From: Saccoglossus kowalevskii
Taxonomy: Eukaryota; Hemichordata; Enteropneusta; Harrimaniidae
Length of the DNA: 29,240 nucleotides
Assembly: GCF_000003605.2 (NCBI RefSeq)
Contig: NW_003156734.1
Coordinates: 521,204-550,443 of the forward strand
Reading direction: 5' to 3'
Of this stretch, positions 25,755-29,240 are shown one piece after another. A model generated the notes under the pieces. That model ran no database searches. It was not told the DNA's origin and saw only the letters and a program-made list of their open reading frames with translations. Within the stretch, counting starts at the first letter, position 1; the number at the start of each line of letters is the position of its first letter. Both the position numbers and the translations under genes were made by a program.

Positions 25755-26534
25755 CTAGAATCGATTATATCCGAGTATTTCGTAATCTAAGCGATAGTAT
25801 TCGACTATTTGTTCCATCAAATGCTTAGGCAATGTCTTAATTGTTTCATCCAACTTCTCATTACCCTTTCGTTGATGCATAGCCGGAAATTTAAGCAAGT
25901 TGTCAACACCAAGTAAATGTAGAACAAACGGTCCATCCTGATCCAAATGTTCCATGTGTCCGATAAAGTTTAAATTCCCGTTACATATAGAAGTAATCAA
26001 ATATTGCGGTAACCAGTGCTCAGATTTAGGCATTCTATTCAAACCATTTGAAATAACTAACTGAACAAACTCTTTAAAAGTTACATTCAGTCTTCCAAAT
26101 TCATTCTGTGTGTGGTTTTTTTCTGAATCACTGTTCCTGATTTTTAAAATACTACCACCATATAAATTTTCAAAGAATAAAGATGGTTTTGACGAGATAT
26201 GGAATTTATCATAATAACAAGAAACCAGTCTTTCTAATGGATGACGGACGAACAATACGCGCGTGTATTCGGTTAATGAACGATTAGCACAGTGAATGAC
26301 GCCTTGCATCTTACCACACTTTTGAGCAACGCCATCAAAAAGTTCTTTCCAGAACTTAGATCCTACTTTGGGTATGAGTTGAAAAATAAACTTATATTCC
26401 ATTGAGACTACCGACTGCGCTGTAGATCTGGTTTTTATATTGTTACGCAGACAACCATCTTTGGCTACATTTATGCGTTCTTCATTGGATAACAGTGGGT
26501 TGTATGTTTCAATTGTATGTTTTCCTCCAGAGAT
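25755..26534 (-). CDS. HNK-1-family carbohydrate sulfotransferase, final exon
   Basis: Acceptor tgtattacag, phase 0, 259 codons to TAG. This is the catalytic domain of a Sulfotransfer_2 (PF03567) enzyme. Members use PAPS to sulfate sugars of glycoproteins or proteoglycans (chondroitin, dermatan, HNK-1 epitope) in the Golgi lumen. Visible motifs: 5'-phosphosulfate-binding loop IPKVGSKFWKEL (exon residues about 54-65), 3'-phosphate-binding segment VRHPLERLVSCYYDKF (about 96-111), FIGHMEHLDQD (the usual '..G..E.l..D') and the C-terminal YYRLDYEILGYNRF. The PSB loop departs from the common PKVxCTNWKR: SKFW replaces CTNW, but the lysine is kept. Sequons include N-R-S and N-H-T. Family members are type II membrane proteins of about 330-420 aa, so one or more 5' exons with the signal anchor should lie at higher coordinates; I could not identify them. 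Substrate cannot be told from the sequence. Confidence 0.9.
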   Translation of the reverse strand: MSGGKHTIETYNPLLSNEERINVAKDGCLRNNIKTRSTAQSVVSMEYKFIFQLIPKVGSKFWKELFDGVAQKCGKMQGVIHCANRSLTEYTRVLFVRHPLERLVSCYYDKFHISSKPSLFFENLYGGSILKIRNSDSEKNHTQNEFGRLNVTFKEFVQLVISNGLNRMPKSEHWLPQYLITSICNGNLNFIGHMEHLDQDGPFVLHLLGVDNLLKFPAMHQRKGNEKLDETIKTLPKHLMEQIVEYYRLDYEILGYNRF

Positions 26535-27208
26535 CTGTAATACACAATATATAGACAATTATATTATAGAAAAATGCGAAAAATAGTGACAAATGAAAAA
26601 CATTAAACTCGTTTACACATCTGATATTGTAAGGTCAGTTTATGGACGGTTTAATTTTTTTTTTTAAATTGTACAATTAATTTATTGTTTGGAGATTGTT
26701 GCTATAACTTAGGCTCATATATACTGTAAACTAATGTCCTGGAGATCATGTATGACAGTTTCACCAATGTAGAGAAATCAAACTATATTTCTGTTAATAT
26801 TTAATGTTGTGGCAATGTGTCTCGTAACTGCTAGATACTGTGTATCAAACTAATTATTCATGCTGCAACCAAAATACAGACTCACCACTAATTTTCATTT
26901 CTTTTTTGGCATTTCTCTCCCGAATGTATCTCCCGATACATGTCTGGAGAAAACAAACAAACCACTTATAAGCTGCATTCAGAATTATTTATTTCATTCA
27001 TTAGAAATAGATCAACAGGCACGTAATACATTTGGTGAATATTATTCCCTCAAGAAATGGAAATACCCTAGCAGCATGCAAATATAAAACTGTTCAAGAA
27101 TACGTAAAGTCAATATCGTTTTGACTGATATTTTGTATAAAAACCCTTGAGCTAGTGTAAAATAAAAGTAAATCTCCAAACTTATTATCTTCCCCTTACA
27201 CAACCAAT

Positions 27209-27274
27209 CCCCCCCCCCCGCTGTGAGATTCACTGGAAAACTAAACCGCAACGTCACACTGGGGGGGGGGGGGG
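27209..27274. repeat. Poly-C and poly-G tracts facing each other
   Basis: C11 at 27209-27219 and G14 at 27261-27274, separated by about 41 bases. They could pair as a hairpin stem or form G-quadruplex-like structure. Homopolymers of this length are also error-prone in assembly. Confidence 0.85.
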
Positions 27275-27324
27275 ACAGAATAAACAAGTCAGAGATATGG
27301 CACTAGAACCACATTCATTAAAAC

Positions 27325-27650
27325 AAAATGGCCGCCAGTCGGCCATTTTGAATTTTATCTGAAAAACAAAATGATGTGCAACCAAGTTTGTACAAATTCC
27401 ATCTATAAACTACTGAGAAATGCTTGATTTTGATGATTTTTAGAACAAAAATGCTGCCATTCGGCCATCTTGAATCAGATCGTGAAACAAATATAATATC
27501 ATGTATGATGTATGTGTGAAGTTTGATTGTGATTGGTCCAGGCATTTCTAAGATACAGGTCCGCACGCACGCACGCACGGAAGCACGGACGTACGGAGGT
27601 CAAAACATAAGTCCCCCTTTTCGGACTGCGTCCGAACGGGGACTAATAAT
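27325..27650. repeat. Probable non-autonomous transposable element with hairpin tail
   Basis: Two diverged sub-repeats (aaaatggccgccagtcggcc at 27327, aaaatgctgccattcggcc at about 27449) are followed by gaagtttgattgtgattggt, a GCAC-repeat (27564-27580), and a near-perfect palindrome at 27610-27644 with arms agtcccccttttcggac and gtccgaacggggact around a 3-base loop. The layout of a low-complexity tail followed by a GGGGACT hairpin is, as I recall, common at the end of short dispersed elements in marine invertebrates. Exact family not named. Confidence 0.55.
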
Positions 27651-27690
27651 TACACTATTATACATACTAAGAAGCCGGACTCTCTTTCAG

Positions 27691-27813
27691 CGACTGATGG
27701 CTGGCTCTGTTTCCAAACTGAAAAAGAAGAAGAGGGCTTACATACCACGTTTCACCAGAAATTATTTCACAAACGAGACAGCCATATTCTCTTCACAAAT
27801 GCCGCACGTACAT
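27691..27813 (+). other. Exon-like segment with two open frames, plus strand
   Basis: Bounded by a strong acceptor (ctctctttcag) and a strong donor (gtgagta), 123 nt. Two of the three frames are open throughout. One reads RLMAGSVSKLKKKKRAYIPR then FTRNYFTNETAIFSSQMPHV; the other reads TDGWLCFQTEKEEEGLHTTF then HQKLFHKRDSHILFTNAART. Neither is recognised. It starts 47 bases after the hairpin-tailed repeat. No partner exon identified; may be chance or part of a mobile element. Confidence 0.3.
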
Positions 27814-28835
27814 GTGAGTACAAGAGATACAACCGTAGAACAAAATGATGATTTAATTACACATATGTGTATAGTAATAGACTTGTTTAGGGTTTTTGTC
27901 GGCAGAAATACGTAGTTTTAGGCAGTTATTTTAATATATCAGCTTCAGTTTTGTGCTGCATATTTTGATACTGTATTATATACATCCATATAAAAACATA
28001 TAGAAAACATTTTTTAAATTCATATAAACTAATTTTTTTTTCATATAATTATTATTTCAGTATGTGCCTATGTAAAATATTTATAAGGGTCAATATAAAA
28101 GCATGTATATTCAACACACGACAAACTAGTGCAAACAGGTGCATGAATGACCGGTTGTGAAATTGACTTTTCAACGTGAGAATGTTAAGTAACACTTTAC
28201 ACTTTACAAATAGGTCCGTATCTCCTATTTTTTTAATGTAGTTCCAGATACATTGTTTCATTGTCTCGAGTAAAAAAATTGAAATGAATAAATGTTCGTC
28301 GTTTTGATTTACACCAATATATTACATTCAAAGGTCACCTACAGAGCAATTAAAATAAATTATTGTTGTAGGTTGATAATGACCCAATGACAATATAAAT
28401 GTATACAATTTCTCCGTTTTGTAAAGCGTTTAATATTCGAGTACTATTATACATTATCTGGAATAATCACTTACTGCCAGTGATTATATTGAAGAGAATG
28501 CGATGACAAGAACATGATTGTTTATGGAAGCCAACACCAGCATAGAATAATGTATGTAGCATTACTTAATGTATTCCAAATTCATTTCGTCAGCATCTAT
28601 TCCATGAATGTACAATGTCCTACTATAATAGCATATAAGAACTCGGACCAGTTCGAGTTAAACATAGACTTATAAATTTTAATAAAACTATTGTGAAAAC
28701 TGTAAAAACATAATGCTAGCAGTTGTTTACATACTGATAGTTAAGCATGGTGAATTGAACAAAAAATACAGTTCAACATTTGAAAACAAAAACAATGAAT
28801 GCTTTGAAATGTATGTATTATTTATACAATCTCAC

Positions 28836-28876
28836 CTTCGATTGTTAACTTTGATGATTTCATACTGGTATGCGAT
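28836..28876 (-). CDS. NXPE-like gene copy 2: 41-nt exon
   Basis: Acceptor ttttttcag, donor gtgaga, phase 2 in and 1 out. Completes an Ile codon and encodes SHTSMKSSKLTIE. The identical peptide and the same splice phases occur in copy 1 at 22342-22382, which supports this tiny exon being real. The following exons, including the esterase-like domain, are not found in the window. Confidence 0.65.
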
Positions 28877-29004
28877 CTGAAAAAATAAATTACATTGAGA
28901 GATTACTGTATTTTCAGTATAGCGTAATCTATGTACACTTTACTGAAATGATTGATATGCATGTAGTATTATACGAGATGAAAGTCATGGGGTGCGCCAC
29001 TTAC

Positions 29005-29240
29005 ATATCATTTGGACCCTTTCCATCTTGGTTTAAGATAGAACCATCATATAGAGTAATTCCTGAGTGAATATACTGTAGATCACTACACGAAAACTTG
29101 CCAGGTACGTTCAACACTAACAGAGTCTTTTCCGAGTTTCTCCCTGTCTCGCAAAAATTCTCCCAACCTCCATCACGCTTTAGAAAACAGGTGGCTGTAT
29201 TGTTGAAATTATCGCTTGAATATACTGCCCTCCAAATAAA
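29005..29240 (-). CDS. NXPE-like gene copy 2: filamin-like exon, 5' partial, intact frame
   Basis: Open from the window edge to donor gtaagt, phase 2. Reads FIWRAVYSSDNFNNTATCFL, then KRDGGWENFCETGRNSEKTL, then LVLNVPGKFSCSDLQYI and HSGITLYDGSILNQDGKGPN. The F.G.F.N...T.C strand followed by C...W..C and a further Cys is the pattern at the end of the filamin-like region in NXPE (neurexophilin/PC-esterase) proteins, which are secretory-pathway proteins of poorly known function. Unlike copy 1, the frame runs through the SEKTLLVLNVPGK region uninterrupted, so this copy is the better candidate for a working gene. Family call rests on the order of motifs; a related Ig/filamin-fold family is possible. 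Confidence 0.65.

Larger units (their letters stand above)
26535..28694. other. Region 5' of the sulfotransferase exon: intron and intergenic, with repeats
   Basis: About 2.2 kb containing a C-run/G-run pair, an old repeat element (27325-27645) and an odd plus-strand exon-like segment (27691-27813), each listed separately. The sulfotransferase's upstream exons should be here or beyond, but no minus-strand signal-anchor exon with proper splice sites is evident. The remainder (27915-28694) is AT-rich and uninformative. Confidence 0.45.
28695..29240. repeat. Segmental duplication, copy 2 (partner 22193-22739)
   Basis: Matches copy 1 through non-coding flank, the 41-nt exon, the intron and the 3' part of the filamin-like exon, and is cut by the right window edge. 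Differences are scattered substitutions and a few small indels, including 'acagagtct' here against 'acagtct' in copy 1. Confidence 0.85.

Noticed and set aside
27042-27287. Minus-strand open frame tested as a signal-anchor exon for the sulfotransferase
   Set aside because: It runs through the poly-G/poly-C tracts and lacks a charged-hydrophobic anchor with a usable donor.

Overview
This is a stretch of animal nuclear genome. It is AT-rich, has split genes with GT-AG introns of about 0.1 to 1.4 kb, microsatellites, a decayed non-LTR retrotransposon and one assembly gap (18508-18742). Gene content points to an invertebrate deuterostome such as a hemichordate, echinoderm or cephalochordate: a sulfonylurea-receptor-like ABCC transporter, an HNK-1-type sulfotransferase, duplicated NXPE-like exons, and a LINE whose ORF1 begins with a 2A-like peptide. 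That assignment is inference.

Every gene I can identify is on the minus strand, so transcription runs from high to low coordinates. From right to left: (1) 28836-29240, two exons of an NXPE-like gene entering from the right edge, reading frame intact. (2) 25755-26534, the last exon of an HNK-1-family carbohydrate sulfotransferase, with a poly(A) signal downstream. (3) 22342-23297, a second NXPE-like copy with a signal-anchor exon and at least two reading-frame breaks. An unidentified coding-like segment lies just upstream of it (23541-23759). (4) 18449 down to 2591, 26 exons of an ABCC8/9 (SUR)-like ABC transporter. These were reconstructed by translation, intron phase and comparison with remembered SUR family motifs. 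(5) 1-2235, a dead LINE lying inside the next intron of the ABC gene, in the same orientation.

The ABC gene dominates the window. The 26 exons sum to 4262 nt (1420 codons plus 2 nt) with no phase conflict. They encode TMD0, lasso linker, TMD1, a complete NBD1, TMD2 and the first third of NBD2 (Walker A and Q-loop). The NBD2 signature, Walker B, H-loop and stop lie beyond position 1. One intron uses a GC-AG boundary. The linker after NBD1 lacks the acidic run of vertebrate SURs and carries an MRP-like EERETGS motif.

The sulfotransferase (Golgi, type II membrane protein by family) and the NXPE-like proteins (secretory, filamin-like fold) could both act in the secretory pathway, but nothing here shows that they act together. 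No RNA gene, CRISPR array or prokaryotic feature was seen.
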